A stretch of DNA of 64,000 nucleotides from Turbatrix aceti (taxonomy: Eukaryota; Nematoda; Chromadorea; Rhabditida; Panagrolaimidae): contig OZ017769.1 in assembly GCA_963969345.1 (NCBI GenBank), forward strand, positions 8,745,725 to 8,809,724, read 5' to 3'. A program made the translations under genes and the position numbers. Every line of letters starts with the position of its first letter. Within the stretch, counting starts at the first letter, position 1. This document shows positions 1 to 9,789 of the stretch, piece by piece. The notes below the pieces were generated by a model. The model was not told the origin of the DNA. It made no database searches and saw nothing but the letters and a program-made list of their open reading frames with translations.

Positions 1-49
1 CCATACCTGTACTAATGTTACAAAATTTTGGTTTTGTTTAATTCCTTCT

Positions 50-107
50 AGTTTAGATGTTTTGATAAAAAAACGTTTGTCCACGGCCATTTGCCGCACC
101 CTGTAAA
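50..107 (-). mobile_element. mariner-like inverted-repeat end
   Basis: Read on the minus strand, a TA is followed by CAGGGTGCGGCAAATGG and then GTGGACAAACG. The same end with small changes recurs at 2425-2480 and 4489-4546 (minus), at about 3655-3690 (plus) and at about 5585-5622 (minus). TA followed by a CAGGGTG-type terminal sequence fits a Tc1/mariner-class MITE. No transposase is present and I could not pair two ends confidently, so element limits are unknown. Confidence 0.5.
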
Positions 108-572
108 AACTCCGGGGATTCTCCGTCGAAATTCTCAATTTTTTGTTTAACGGAGAAAACATAAAAAAATTTTGAACGTGTATAGAATTGAACCGGGGTC
201 TCAAAATGGAAAAAAAGTGTGCAGATGGACAATAATAGACGCACTTGACTATTGCAACTTGTTTGTAGACCATTCTCGCTGAGCAATAAACTCTTTTTTA
301 CTGCAGTAGCGACTGACATTAGGCAGCCAGACCTTCCCCTTACTTTTTGCTGCCAAAACGTCAATTTAGTTCGTGTGGTTACATACCTTTATGTTCGCTC
401 AAAAATCAACTGCGCAAAGAGCTTCTATCATTAATGCTACCACCCTGCCCACGCCGCTGACTGCAGTGCTGCTGCGGATTAACTTCCCAAAACGTCTCCC
501 CTCCCTTTCACACCGTGCGTGCATAGGTTCTCTTTCTCTGCGTCTCCATGAAAAATGCAATATTAATGATGT

Positions 573-591
573 CGCTTGGTCAATCAAGCTT
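573..591 (+). promoter_or_regulatory. putative proximal sequence element of SL1 gene
   Basis: The motif CGCTTGGTCAATCAAG lies 65 to 50 bases before the SL1 RNA start. A related motif, TCTTTGGACCCAAACT, sits at the same distance before the U1 RNA at 45570. snRNA-type genes of nematodes are known to use a PSE near -60. The assignment rests on position and partial similarity only. Confidence 0.4.
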
Positions 592-637
592 TATGCGTAA
601 GCAGGTAGACAAAAGTTGAATACGAGCATCTATCTTC

Positions 638-741
638 GGTTTAATTACCCAAGTTTGAGGTAAACATTGAATTCCGCCCTTGCGAAAGCTTGTGGCTGAA
701 TACCACTAAATTTTGGAAAGCATTTGTATAAGCAAATGCAT
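638..741 (+). ncRNA. SL1 spliced leader RNA gene, copy 1
   Basis: Bases 638-659 match the 22-nt SL1 leader exactly (starts GGTTTAATTACCC, ends AAGTTTGAG), followed at 660 by the splice donor GTAAACATTGAA as in the Caenorhabditis SL1 RNA. An Sm site, AAATTTTGGAA, is at 708-718, and a perfect 3' hairpin (GCATTTG, loop, CAAATGC) is at 720-739. The roughly 104-nt length fits the family. The RNA donates its 5' exon to pre-mRNAs by trans-splicing in the nucleus. No 5S rRNA gene is visible beside it, unlike the C. elegans arrangement. An identical gene lies at 5077. Confidence 0.96.
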
Positions 742-1698
742 AAATGAAAATCGCCAATATTTTTACCATTTTGAGTTCTGATTCAATTTCAAAAATGTAC
801 AAAAAAATTTTTTCAACAATAAAAAGAGTCGTTGTGTCAAAAATCATTGTTTTTGCTATCCTTTGTTATAAAAAATTTAACAAACGCATTTTTGTTGGGG
901 TGCATCACCTTTTTTTGTCTTATTAATCCGGGAGCAAGTGCACAATTGTCCAAACAATTTTATTTGAACAAGCAACCTATTATGTTATCAGAAAAAAATT
1001 AAACCCCCCAGTGCTTGTGCTTTATGCTTATACTTGTGTCATATGCAAATGGCATATGACTGAGGTATTGACAATACAAAACAAACCATGAAGCAGCCGG
1101 GGAATATTCTTACGATAGTTGTATAAAATATTTCACGTGATTCAAACAATTAGCACAGCACCTTCAGAAACTAATGTGTAATATGTTTTGAACAAAATTG
1201 ACCACTTTCAGACGCGAATTGTCCACTTCCGTGTGAGAAATGTTGTTGTCGGCGATTCAACGGTCGAATGTTCAAATTATGATTTATTGTTTCTCAAGTT
1301 CAGTATTTATATACAACAGATGGCAGTGAGTCAGTTAAGTCGGCGGCGGTGTTGCTTCTGATGTGAATCACCGCCGCTGAGCCATCAAAAAAGAAGCACT
1401 TCGATTCCGACCATGATTCCGACAACCAGCAGGCACTTTTTTCAAGAAATTCAGATGTTTTTTTGTAAAATTTGAGTCGTAAATGGCCGCAACTCTCACG
1501 ATTTTTCAAAATTCAAAAAATAAGCCATAGGCCGATGCATCAGCAGCCCGAAATCATTCGCCGTAGTTAACTTTAATGTAAGCTTGCGAACATTGATGTG
1601 AGTGAGGAGGCAAAATACTGTTTTTTGTAAAGGCGGAGTTTACGAATGATTGTTTACGAATGTACATCACTAATGGACGCCACACCCTTTTTTCCGAG

Positions 1699-1706
1699 CA
1701 TAAAAG
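1699..1706 (+). promoter_or_regulatory. TATA-like box of small peptide gene
   Basis: CATAAAAG lies about 60 bases before the ATG at 1767, with a short A/C-rich leader between. The same sequence precedes the inverted gene copy. Confidence 0.45.
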
Positions 1707-1766
1707 CCAAGACGCATCACCAAAAAATCGTCAAATCTGCAACCAACAACACCGATCGTTTCAACA

Positions 1767-1880
1767 ATGAAGCTGTTCCTCGGCAACCTTCTCGCCTTGA
1801 TTGTCGTACTGTGCCTTGTTTACACCGTCACGGGTGATGATGCCTGTTGGCCGCTTTGTCAATCCCCCAAAGTTCACTAA
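1767..1880 (+). CDS. small secreted cysteine-containing peptide, copy 1
   Basis: A 37-residue open frame starts MKLFLGNLLALIVVLCLVYT: a textbook signal peptide with a lysine and a long hydrophobic core, probably cut after VTG near residue 23. The mature part would be about 14 residues, beginning DDACWPLC, with two cysteines three residues apart, and ending KVH. A TATA-like box is at 1699 and a polyadenylation signal AATAAA at 1947. No intron is needed. I do not recognise the family; a secreted signalling or antimicrobial-type peptide is possible but is inference. An identical frame exists in the inverted repeat at 6821-6934. Confidence 0.6.
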   Translation: MKLFLGNLLALIVVLCLVYTVTGDDACWPLCQSPKVH

Positions 1881-2169
1881 GATCACCGAAACTGTGTTGA
1901 ATTTGTTTGAAACAACGTTTAACGGATGTGAATTGGGAAAAATCTAAATAAATGTGAAGCATGCGATGCGAAGAAAACAGGGCTAAAAGAATCGTTTTGG
2001 ACCGGCGACGCATCCCTAGACGAGAGTCGGCTCTCGCAACAATCGAAGAATGTAAAGTTTGGAAGGAAAACGGCGCTCCAAGTCAGATTTTTAAAATTCG
2101 GCAAAAAATTGAATACGTCTTCAAAAAAATTCTTTCATTTACTAAAGTATTTAACGAAAAAATGCACGT

Positions 2170-2405
2170 TAGGCAAAAGTTCGTGGACAAACGTTTTTTA
2201 CCAAAACAACTATACCAGGGGGAATTGAACAAAACCAAAAATTTGTAACATTAGCACAGGTATTAGGAAACAATTGGTGTATAGGACTTTTAGCTGGCTG
2301 CCGTTGGCGGCGACTCCGAAACACAAATGTGTTAAAAATCCTTAAGCTAAGCGCGCCGGAGGTGTTTTGGTGACATTTGGTTCCTTTCCCTGCGCAGCAA
2401 CTGCC
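2170..2405 (+). repeat. dispersed repeat, related to 3669-3900
   Basis: From CAAAAGTTCGTGGACAAACG to GCGCAGCAACTGC this stretch closely matches 3669-3900 in direct orientation, with scattered single-base changes. A shorter inverted relative is at about 5495-5622. It begins with the mariner-like end but lacks the outermost bases, so it is probably a truncated non-autonomous element. Confidence 0.7.
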
Positions 2406-2410
2406 TTCTA

Positions 2411-3065
2411 GTTTAATTCCTTCTAGTTTAGATGTTTTGATAAAAAAACGTTTGTCCACGGACATTTGCCGCACCCTGTAAAAACTCCGGGGATTCTCCG
2501 TCGAAATTCTCAATTTTTTGTTTAACGGAGAAAACATAAAAAATTTTGAACGTGTATAGAATTGAACCGGGGCTCAAAATGGTAAAAAAGTGTGCAGAAC
2601 GACAACAATAGACACGGACTAGACTATTGCGACTTGTTTGTAAACCATTCTCGCTGAGCAATAAACTCTTTTTTACTGCAGTAGCGACTGACATTGGGCA
2701 GCCAGACCTTCCCCTTACTTTTGGTTGCCAAAACGTCAATTTAGTTCGTGTGGTTACATACCTTTATGTTCGCTCAAAAATCAACTGCGCAAAGAGCTTC
2801 TATCATTAATGCTACCACCCTGCCCACGCCGCTGACTGCAGTGCTGCTGCGGATTAACTTCCCAAAACGTCTCCCCTCCCTTTTACACCGTGCGTGCATA
2901 GGTTCTTTTTCTCTGTGTCTCTTCGAATAATGCAATGCGAATGATTTCGCTTGGCGCAACAAGCGTTTTGCGTAAGCAGATGGACAAGAGCAGTGTTTGC
3001 GGATCATTTTTCATAGTTTTTTTTTGCGTAAGCAGAGGGACAAAAGCTGTCTCCGCGCATCCTTC
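2411..3065 (+). repeat. SL1-bearing repeat unit, diverged copy without leader
   Basis: This copy aligns with about 35-637 of copy 1 with many small substitutions. Near 2966-3040 it has a roughly 55-base duplication between the PSE-like motif (2949-2964) and the position of the SL RNA start, so promoter spacing is altered. It ends at the SL RNA pseudogene at 3066. Confidence 0.75.
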
Positions 3066-3131
3066 TTCCGCCCTTGCGAAAGCTTGTGGATGGATCCCAA
3101 TAGTTTTTGAAACGTACGTTCATAAGCTGTG
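3066..3131 (+). pseudogene. SL RNA pseudogene lacking the leader exon (plus copy)
   Basis: The body TTCCGCCCTTGCGAAAGC and the following GTGG stretch match bases 672 onward of the intact SL1 gene. The 34 bases corresponding to 638-671, meaning the whole leader, the splice donor and the first stem, are absent. A degraded Sm-like site (ATAGTTTTTGA) and a degraded 3' hairpin follow. The deletion is flanked by TTC in the intact copy, so a microhomology deletion is likely. It could not donate SL1. Confidence 0.75.
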
Positions 3132-3428
3132 GCATGAATAAAAGTCGGTACTCCTGGTAATGCAAAAAGGATTGGTGTACGTGATCAGGTCCAAGACGGC
3201 ACCCAAAAGAACAAATTTGTAAAATATTGACTCTTGACTTTTGTTTGCATATATGCATTTGTCTGTCCGAGACAGTAAATAACAGCAAAAAAAATACCAG
3301 CGTTTGAAAGACCGTATTCGGGTGCATTTTTAAGCGGCTTAGACAATTCATTGACTTATTGGTTTCACCACAATAAAATTTTTATGATAACTGTTGAAAA
3401 ATATCCGCATTTATACCAACATTTTTCC

Positions 3429-3525
3429 AGGGTGGCGAAATCTCCCGGGAGATTGCATCCCGGGAGAAAATCTCCAGACATTCTTCCGAAATCTCCGGAG
3501 ATCCTCCCAAAATCTCCCGGAAGAC
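3429..3525. repeat. palindrome-rich hAT-like MITE end (plus copy)
   Basis: It starts CAGGGTGGCGAAATCTCCC and continues with CCCGGG- and TCCGGA-centred palindromes. The first 12 bases equal the terminal repeat of the hAT-type element at 8605-12246, so both belong to one terminal-repeat family. No matching right end or target duplication was found here. The same sequence appears reversed at about 5752-5848 because it lies in the inverted duplication. Confidence 0.55.
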
Positions 3526-3900
3526 CCAGCTTGCCAAAAAGCGACCAATAATGTTTTTCTTCTTTAAACAATTAATTAACGACACAAAAATCAAAACGGA
3601 CAGTTCTGTTCTGTTTCAGCACATTGCAAACGCATTTTTGTTTACAGCAATTTATACAGGGTGCAGCAAAAGTTCGTGGACAAACGTTTTTTACCAAAAC
3701 AACTATACCAGGGGGAATTGAACGAAACCAAAAATTTGACACATTAGTACAGGTATTAGGAAACAATTGGTATATAGGACTTTTAGCTGGCTGCCGTTGG
3801 CGGCGACCCCGAAACACAAATGTGTCAAAAATTCTTAAGCTAAGCGCGCCGGAGGTGTTTTGGTGACATTTGGTTCCCTTCCCTGCGCAGCAACTGCGTT

Positions 3901-4439
3901 AGCAGCTCTGTACTTTGGGGATGTTTAGTACAGATACCAACCTCAAGGATTTCCCATACGCCGTATTTTATCGAAATCAGATGCGGACGGGAGGGCCATC
4001 AATCGGCAGGTGTCCAAAAGTTGAGAAAACGATTTTTTTGCCCCTTTTTCGAGTTTTTGTCTTTTGCGCCAGGGTGAACTGTGTTTTATGGTTTGTTTTG
4101 GACTGTAATAGAGCTGCTAGACCAGATGAATTAAATTGGTAACAAAAATGCCGTCTCGGGCACTTTTTGGCGGGTATAGAACCCCAAATCCATAAAAACA
4201 AGGTATATTTTGCCAACGGCAGAAACTAATTTACAAATTATGTGTAACTGGGGGGTTTAATTTTTTCTGACAACATAATAGGTTGCTTGTTTAAATAAAA
4301 TTGTTTGGACAATTGTGCACTTGCTCCCGGATTAATAAGACAAAATAAGACCCTGACGTGCGGCGGAGCGCATAAAAATCGGCATGGTGTTTGGGCAGGT
4401 TGATCCCCGCCAACGGCAGCCAGCTAAATGTCCTATACG
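3901..4439. other. repeat spacer without recognisable gene
   Basis: No plausible gene is seen. Bases about 4250-4345 are the reverse complement of about 912-1010, and 4345-4440 resemble 5402-5500, so this is more of the duplicated block. A short direct copy of the GACGTGCGGCGGAGCGC segment occurs at both places. Confidence 0.6.
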
Positions 4440-5384
4440 CCATACCTGTACTAATGTTACAAAATTTTGGTTTTGTTTAATTCCTTCTAGTTTAGATGTT
4501 TTGATAAAAAAACGTTTGTCCACGGCCATTTGCCGCACCCTGTAAAAACTCCGGGGATTCTCCGTCGAAATTCTCAATTTTTTGTTTAACGGAGAAAACA
4601 TAAAAAAATTTTGAACGTGTATAGAATTGAACCGGGGTCTCAAAATGGAAAAAAAGTGTGCAGATGGACAATAATAGACGCACTTGACTATTGCAACTTG
4701 TTTGTAGACCATTCTCGCTGAGCAATAAACTCTTTTTTACTGCAGTAGCGACTGACATTAGGCAGCCAGACCTTCCCCTTACTTTTTGCTGCCAAAACGT
4801 CAATTTAGTTCGTGTGGTTACATACCTTTATGTTCGCTCAAAAATCAACTGCGCAAAGAGCTTCTATCATTAATGCTACCACCCTGCCCACGCCGCTGAC
4901 TGCAGTGCTGCTGCGGATTAACTTCCCAAAACGTCTCCCCTCCCTTTCACACCGTGCGTGCATAGGTTCTCTTTCTCTGCGTCTCCATGAAAAATGCAAT
5001 ATTAATGATGTCGCTTGGTCAATCAAGCTTTATGCGTAAGCAGGTAGACAAAAGTTGAATACGAGCATCTATCTTCGGTTTAATTACCCAAGTTTGAGGT
5101 AAACATTGAATTCCGCCCTTGCGAAAGCTTGTGGCTGAATACCACTAAATTTTGGAAAGCATTTGTATAAGCAAATGCATAAATGAAAATCGCCAATATT
5201 TTTACCATTTTGAGTTCTGATTCAATTTCAAAAATGTACAAAAAATTGTTTTCAACAATAAAAAGAGTCGTTGTGTCAAAAATCATTGTTTTTGCTATCC
5301 TTTGTTATAAAAAATTTAACAAACGCATTTTTGTTGGGGTGCATCACCTTTTTTTGTCTTATTAATCCGGGAGCAAGTGCACAA
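4440..5384 (+). repeat. SL1-bearing repeat unit, copy 2
   Basis: Direct, almost perfect repeat of 1-945 at an offset of 4439. It sits between the two arms of the inverted duplication. Its near identity with copy 1 shows a recent duplication or gene conversion. Confidence 0.9.
5077..5180 (+). ncRNA. SL1 spliced leader RNA gene, copy 2
   Basis: Identical by eye to the gene at 638-741: the 22-nt SL1 leader at 5077-5098, donor GTAAAC, Sm site AAATTTTGGAA at about 5147-5157 and the perfect 3' hairpin at 5159-5178. The PSE-like motif lies at the same distance upstream (about 5012-5030). Function is the same: donor of the leader exon in trans-splicing. Confidence 0.96.
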
Positions 5385-5494
5385 TTGTCCAAACAATTTT
5401 ATAAGACAAAATAAGACCCTGACGTGCGGCGGAGCGCATAAAAATCGGCATGGTGTTTGGGCAGGTTGATCCCCGCCAACGGCAGCCAGCTAAA

Positions 5495-6465
5495 TGTCCT
5501 ATATACCAATTGTTTCCTAATACCTGTACTAATGTGTCAAATTTTTGGTTTCGTTCAATTCCCCCTGGTATAGTTGTTTTGGTAAAAAACGTTTGTCCAC
5601 GAACTTTTGCTGCACCCTGTATAAATTGCTGTAAACAAAAATGCGTTTGCAATGTGCTGAAACAGAACAGAACTGTCCGTTTTGATTTTTGTGTCGTTAA
5701 TTAATTGTTTAAAGAAGAAAAACATTATTGGTCGCTTTTTGGCAAGCTGGGTCTTCCGGGAGATTTTGGGAGGATCTCCGGAGATTTCGGAAGAATGTCT
5801 GGAGATTTTCTCCCGGGATGCAATCTCCCGGGAGATTTCGCCACCCTGGAAAAATGTTGGTATAAATGCGGATATTTTTCAACAGTTATCATAAAAATTT
5901 TATTGTGGTGAAACCAATAAGTCAATGAATTGTCTAAGCCGCTTAAAAATGCACCCGAATACGGTCTTTCAAACGCTGGTATTTTTTTTGCTGTTATTTA
6001 CTGTCTCGGACAGACAAATGCATATATGCAAACAAAAGTCAAGAGTCAATATTTTACAAATTTGTTCTTTTGGGTGCCGTCTTGGACCTGATCACGTACA
6101 CCAATCCTTTTTGCATTACCAGGAGTACCGACTTTTATTCATGCCACAGCTTATGAACGTACGTTTCAAAAACTATTGGGATCCATCCACAAGCTTTCGC
6201 AAGGGCGGAAGAAGGATGCGCGGAGACAGCTTTTGTCCCTCTGCTTACGCAAAAAAAAAACTATGAAAAATGATCCGCAAACACTGCTCTTGTCCATCTG
6301 CTTACGCAAAACGCTTGTTGCGCCAAGCGAAATCATTCGCATTGCATTATTCGAAGAGACACAGAGAAAAAGAACCTATGCACGCACGGTGTAAAAGGGA
6401 GGGGAGACGTTTTGGGAAGTTAATCCGCAGCAGCACTGCAGTCAGCGGCGTGGGCAGGGTGGTAT
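5495..6465. repeat. inverted repeat, right arm (SL pseudogene segment)
   Basis: Reverse complement of about 2800-3795. It contains the mariner-like end, the palindromic hAT-like sequence and a leaderless SL RNA pseudogene. It stops where a tract of ATCATTAATG repeats begins. Confidence 0.85.
6145..6210 (-). pseudogene. SL RNA pseudogene lacking the leader exon (minus copy)
   Basis: Reverse-complement copy of the pseudogene at 3066-3131, with the same precise absence of the leader and donor and the same degraded Sm-like site. The shared defect shows that the deletion happened before the inverted duplication. Confidence 0.75.
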
Positions 6466-6565
6466 CATTAATGATAGAATGATCATTAATGATCATTAAT
6501 GGTATCATTAATGATAGAGGGGGTGGTATCATCAGGTGGTATCATTAATGGTATCATTAATGATG
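6462..6565. repeat. ATCATTAATG short tandem repeats at inversion junction
   Basis: About 100 bases consist of variably spaced ATCATTAATG and GGTATCATTAATG units. The right arm of the inverted duplication is interrupted here: the sequence matching 2140-2800 is missing and replaced by this tract. One unit (ATCATTAATG) exists at about 2801-2810 in the left arm, so the tract looks like templated expansion of the local sequence at a repair junction. Confidence 0.7.
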
Positions 6566-7290
6566 AAAGAATTTTTTTGAAGACGTATTCAATTTTTTGC
6601 CGAATTTTAAAAATCTGACTTGGAGCGCCGTTTTCCTTCCAAACTTTACATTCTTCGATTGTTGCGAGAGCCGACTCTCGTCTAGGGATGCGTCGCCGGT
6701 CCAAAACGATTCTTTTAGCCCTGTTTTCTTCGCATCGCATGCTTCACATTTATTTAGATTTTTCCCAATTCACATCCGTTAAACGTTGTTTCAAACAAAT
6801 TCAACACAGTTTCGGTGATCTTAGTGAACTTTGGGGGATTGACAAAGCGGCCAACAGGCATCATCACCCGTGACGGTGTAAACAAGGCACAGTACGACAA
6901 TCAAGGCGAGAAGGTTGCCGAGGAACAGCTTCATTGTTGAAACGATCGGTGTTGTTGGTTGCAGATTTGACGATTTTTTGGTGATGCGTCTTGGCTTTTA
7001 TGCTCGGAAAAAAAGGGTGTGGCGTCCATTAGTGATGTACATTCGTAAACAATCATTCGTAAACTCCGCCTTTACAAAAAACAGTATTTTGCCTCCTCAC
7101 TCACATCAATGTTCGCAAGCTTACATTAAAGTTAACTACGGCGAAAGATTTCGGGCTGCTGATGCATCGGCCTATGGCTTATTTTTTGAATTTTGAAAAA
7201 TCTTGAGAGTTGCGGCCATTTACGACTCAAATTTTACAAAAAAAAACATCTGAATTTCTTGAAAAAAGTGCCTGATGGTTGTCGGAATCA
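6563..7290. repeat. inverted repeat, right arm (peptide gene segment)
   Basis: Reverse complement of 1409-2139 with only a few changes (for example CTTGAGAG against CTCACGAT near 7201). It carries the second copy of the small peptide gene. Confidence 0.9.
6821..6934 (-). CDS. small secreted cysteine-containing peptide, copy 2
   Basis: Inverted copy of the gene at 1767-1880 with the same 37-residue frame: signal peptide MKLFLGNLLALIVVLCLVYT and a short tail with the ACWPLC core. ATG is at 6934 and the stop at 6821. The promoter-proximal and 3' sequences are duplicated too, so both copies could be expressed. Function unknown. Confidence 0.55.
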   Translation of the reverse strand: MKLFLGNLLALIVVLCLVYTVTGDDACWPLCQSPKVH

Positions 7291-8160
7291 TGATTGCATT
7301 TAACGAGTAGATTCCAAAATAAACGCAATTTTTATCAAAAAGTGAGGAGAAAGTTGTCAAAAATGGCATAAATTGTGCCAAAAACCTCCAAAAGTTTTGA
7401 GTGGTATCCGTCGAACCGTCTCAACGAGAGGATTCCAAATATGTCAAAATTTTGATCACAAATCTCCAACAAAGTAATCAAATTTGCATAAAGGTCAATA
7501 AAATGACGTTTTTGTCGCGTGCGTCCGTGTCTCCATCATTATGCGTGTGCGTTCGTTTTTCGTCGTGAAAGTCGTTCAATCGTAAAAATCGTGGCAATAG
7601 GCTTATTTCTTTTTCGTTTTCAGTCGTTTCAAATCGTTTTGGTCGTTTTTTGGTAAGAATTGTGTCATTTTTATCGTAAATTCGTTTTGGATCGTTTTTT
7701 GACGTAAAAATCGTGGCCGCAGGCCAAATTGTTGCATTCATGATTCGTTCAATCGTTTTTTTCGTCAAAAATGTTGTTTTTTCATCGTGTTTATTCATGT
7801 ATGCGTTTTAGGTAAGAGTTGTTTCGAGTCGTTTTCGTTGTGTTTCAGATCTTTTTTGACTGTTGTAGAAATCTGAGTCGGAGGCTATGGTGCTGATTTG
7901 TTGCCTTCGTGATTCGTTTTGAATCTTTTTGGCAACAAAAATGTTTTTTGTTGTAAGACGTCTCAAATCGTTTTCCATTGTTGTCGCATCGTCTCAAAAT
8001 CAGTTTTTATTGCTTTTTGACCGTGGTGGATCCTTTTTTTGTCGTTTTGATCGAGTTTGTCGTAGCATCCCGAAGGGCAGTCCGCATCTTTCAATTTTTC
8101 AAAAAAAAGTTATTTGAAATTTCACGGTTTCTGACCGCCTCCGAGTGGTAAATGTCAAAA
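7291..8160. repeat. low-complexity TCGTTTT-rich tract
   Basis: The stretch is dominated by degenerate TCGTTTT and ATCGTTTTT units from about 7500 to 8060. Open frames here are composition artefacts and no gene is supported. A similar tract lies on the far side of the transposon region at 13436-13830. Confidence 0.6.
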
Positions 8161-8204
8161 AAAAGAAGCGGAGCGAACCCACGAATTTAAAAAAAAACTA
8201 CGGC

Positions 8205-8604
8205 AAGGCCTTCAGGTACACGATATCGATCCCGCCCGAAATAATGACCCGATTTGGGTATGGCCCGGCCCGGTCAAGGTGATGCTGGTGTTTCCCCGTG
8301 CACGAACCGGGCCGATTAGTTATTGCCCGGCCAACGGTCATTTTTTCGACCGGTTCAAACCTTTAAATCCAATTGGCCGAGCCCAGGCCGTGGAAAACAT
8401 TGAAAAAACCTGAGTTTTGAAAATCCGAAGGTATTAACGACCTGAAGACCCGGATTTTCGGGATTTGCTAATTTTAATTTCGAGGCAAATGAATGTCATA
8501 GATCTTTCGATCGGATTTGACAAATGCCAACAAATCCGATGTGTCCAGTGCTGTCGGGTACCCGTCCGAAAACCTGACCCGATTCTTGGGCGGGTACTAG
8601 GGAT
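8205..8604. repeat. ACCCGA-rich dispersed repeat, copy 1 (split by hAT element)
   Basis: This GC-rich sequence has GGTACCCGA/GACCCGA motifs, TGCCCGG and an AACCTGAGTTTTGA segment, ending GGGCGGGTACTAGGGAT. It aligns with copies at about 12530-12830 and 12940-13350. The hAT-type element is inserted at its right edge. No coding signal was found. Confidence 0.75.
8597..8604. repeat. 8-bp target site duplication, left
   Basis: CTAGGGAT directly precedes the CAGGGTGGCGAA terminal repeat and is repeated at 12247-12254 directly after the other terminal repeat. An 8-bp duplication is the hallmark of hAT transposition. Confidence 0.85.
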
Positions 8605-8916
8605 CAGGGTGGCGAAGAGGGGATTCCCATGGGAGTCCCATGGGAAATATCCCGGGAATTATCCCGGGATTCCCATCTATCATGGGAAAATTCCCCACGG
8701 AATTTTGAAAATGCGCGATCCCGCCTAAAATATCACCGTTATTTTACGCAGGAGCGTGCTTTTTTCTTTCAAATTAGGGAAATGATTTTATTTTCATTGT
8801 TAAATTTAATACATTAATAAAATAAGTGTGTTTTTGGATATCTTTTTTGTATGAACATGTACTTTTTTAAACGTACCAAAAAATACCCCCGGGGACTCCC
8901 ATGGGACTCCCATGGG

Positions 8917-9514
8917 TGTGGGAGCACACCAGGCTCCCGGCTGGATTTCGGTTGTGGCGCGGGTGTCGCGTTGCCTGTAACGAGGCGGCAAGCGACCGAG
9001 AACCAAAGAGAAAGAGGAACTCACCCAGGAGGTTCCTACACGCGCCCGTGGGTGTAGGTGATGAGTGAGATGACCGGGCACCGAGTTGCCGGTCGGAGGA
9101 AACGAGTGGGACCAGGCGATAAGGTTAGCTGGTCCGGGAAGGGTAGAGCGAGCGTTAGGACCAGGCGATGAGGTTAGCTGGTCGCTAGTGTCGCTCTACG
9201 TGGGGCACACAGGAGTAAAGCACAGAGGTTTATTGGAACACCCAACACAGAATAACACAGACAATAACCAACAACAACAATATCCACAATACAATAACCA
9301 AAGACAATCAGGGGCAGAAAGAGAGCCTTATATACGAGTCGGGGCAGAATATTCTCGAAGATACAAGAGGAGATCTGTGGGAACGTTCGCCTTCGTTGAT
9401 TAGTCGCGAAGTTTCCAGAGTATCGGGCCGAGGTTGAGCTCGATGCGCACGCGCTCCTCCATTTCGCCTCGAGACCAGAACGCGGGAAGTTCGAATACTT
9501 CGCGTGACGCGACA
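8917..9514 (-). repeat. BEL/Pao 3' LTR
   Basis: 598 bp, the same as 11590-12187. In element orientation it contains a TATATAAGG box (from about 9331) and an AATAAA signal (about 9222). The interior just before this LTR ends CCGGGAG, probably the 3' end of the polypurine tract. Confidence 0.9.
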
Positions 9515-9789
9515 CTCCCGGGGGGGGGGGAGCCGGAGGCGGAGACGAAGTGGCTACGATGTCGGTGGTAGGCGCGGTTCTGGCGATCAGTGTCGGGGGA
9601 GCTCGAGGTCGACGTGTCTGAGTTCCGAGCGTGCAGATAGGCGATGTCAGGGGGTCGTATTGCCTGGAACAGAGCGGCAAGCGACCGAGAAACCAAATGA
9701 AAGGAACTCACCAAGGAAGTGAGCTCCAGTTGGAAGATTTTTCCTTCCGAAAGGAAGGAACCCTCCGGGGGGCCCGTGGAGCGGAGCGG

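Larger units (their letters stand above)
1..960 (+). repeat. SL1-bearing repeat unit, copy 1
   Basis: Bases 1-945 are nearly identical to 4440-5384 in the same orientation; the only difference I noticed is near 807 (ATTTTTT against ATTGTTT). The unit holds a mariner-like end (about 50-107), a GC-richer stretch, an snRNA-type promoter region and an SL1 RNA gene at 638-741. A third, more diverged copy lies at about 2411-3140 and a fourth, inverted and partial, at about 6145-6465. The left end runs out of the window. Confidence 0.9.
1409..2139. repeat. inverted repeat, left arm (peptide gene segment)
   Basis: This stretch is repeated in reverse complement at about 6563-7290 with very few differences. 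It carries the small secreted-peptide gene at 1767. Together with 2800-3795 (inverted at about 5495-6465) it forms one arm of a large inverted duplication; the other arm lacks the part corresponding to about 2140-2800. Confidence 0.9.
2800..3795. repeat. inverted repeat, left arm (SL pseudogene segment)
   Basis: This region is repeated in reverse complement at about 5495-6465 with near identity, including the SL pseudogene, the hAT-like palindromes and the mariner-like end. Past 3795 the similarity to the other arm continues only in diverged form. Confidence 0.85.

Noticed and set aside
7478..7798. 106-codon minus frame in the TCGTTTT tract
   Set aside because: The frame is produced by the simple repeat and has low-complexity Lys/Thr/Asp content.
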